From positions 11,524-26,364 of the forward strand of contig DBNM01000077.1 in the NCBI GenBank assembly GCA_002299135.1: DNA of 14,841 bases, written 5' to 3'. Under the pieces are notes generated by a model, which did not search any database, was not told where the DNA came from, and worked only from the letters and a program-made list of their open reading frames with translations. Shown piece by piece: positions 14,669 to 14,841 of the stretch. The position numbers were made by a program, and so were the translations under genes. Numbering within the stretch: the first letter of the stretch is position 1; each line of letters begins with the position of its first letter. The DNA is from Candidatus Neomicrothrix sp. UBA672. Lineage in GTDB: Bacteria; Actinomycetota; Acidimicrobiia; Acidimicrobiales; MedAcidi-G1.

Positions 14669-14737
14669 TTTGTATTACCTAAAGTCGCGCGCTCGGAGTA
14701 AAACTTCGAAAAGTAGAACGGAGGAGGGCCGGTCTGC

Positions 14738-14841
14738 ATGACTGATATAGCGACGAACTTTTTTATTGATTCAAGAGTTCTAATCTGGATGAAAGATGCC
14801 TTGTGTCAAGGCGAGAGCAGTTTATTCTTTGCACCATTTGC
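14738..14841 (+). CDS. WhiB-family iron-sulfur transcription regulator, 5' end only
   Basis: WhiB proteins are small [4Fe-4S] regulators found in Actinomycetota that act with the sigma factor. Only 34 complete codons are visible before the window ends. Residues 20-33 read DALCQGESSLFFAP, the first Cys ligand (C23) and the adjoining (L/F)FFxP segment typical of WhiB; the three remaining Cys would lie beyond the edge. The ATG follows GGAGGAGGG (14720-14728) with a 9-nt gap. The 211-bp gap upstream contains a candidate promoter and two related palindromes, while its left end contains the divergent Mch-like promoter. Assignment rests on a short segment, so which WhiB subfamily it is cannot be told. 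Confidence 0.75.
   Translation, partial: MTDIATNFFIDSRVLIWMKDALCQGESSLFFAPF

Overview
The window looks like chromosomal DNA of a marine-type Actinomycetota, most likely near Acidimicrobiia. The evidence is a WhiB-family gene start at the right edge, an SCO6745-family protein (an actinobacterial family), several promoters that place the start codon at the transcription start (leaderless mRNAs), moderately AT-rich composition and very tight gene packing. There is no sign of mobile elements, CRISPR arrays or structural RNA genes. Taxonomy is inferred from gene content only.

Layout. 1-741 is the 3' part of gatB (tRNA amidotransferase). It meets a MATE-type exporter gene tail to tail, and the two share one CTAG for both stop codons. 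2103-8185 is a branched-chain amino acid block on the + strand: ilvD, then an attenuator region, then ilvB-ilvN-ilvC, then an SCO6745-family protein. The 169-bp gap before ilvB contains a promoter, an 11-codon leader peptide (MREFFVGVVVI) with four Val codons and one Ile codon before its stop, a protector-type hairpin and a rho-independent terminator. This is a complete transcription attenuator for isoleucine/valine synthesis. 8195-10171 (- strand) holds a thiolase and a small-molecule O-methyltransferase. 10279-13507 (+ strand) holds an aldehyde dehydrogenase, a peroxiredoxin whose catalytic Cys codon is an in-frame TGA, and a CoA-transferase strongly resembling 2-methylfumaryl-CoA isomerase (Mct). 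A convergent MaoC-type hydratase resembling mesaconyl-C1-CoA hydratase (Mch) follows at 13516-14526. The right edge holds the first 34 codons of a whiB-like gene behind a promoter with two related palindromes.

Most notable items. (1) The peroxiredoxin at 11814-12281 is best read as a selenoprotein. TGA sits exactly at the peroxidatic Cys of the TPGC motif, the frame stays open and homologous for 111 more residues, and a two-part stem-loop with bacterial SECIS geometry starts 2 nt after the TGA. A gene caller that treats TGA only as stop would miss this gene or report just its last 83 residues. (2) The ilvB leader-peptide attenuator. (3) Adjacent Mct-like and Mch-like genes, which encode consecutive steps of the glyoxylate/propionyl-CoA branch of the 3-hydroxypropionate bicycle. 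That branch yields pyruvate and acetyl-CoA, and pyruvate is the substrate of the IlvB/IlvN enzyme encoded nearby. The metabolic link between the two blocks is inference.
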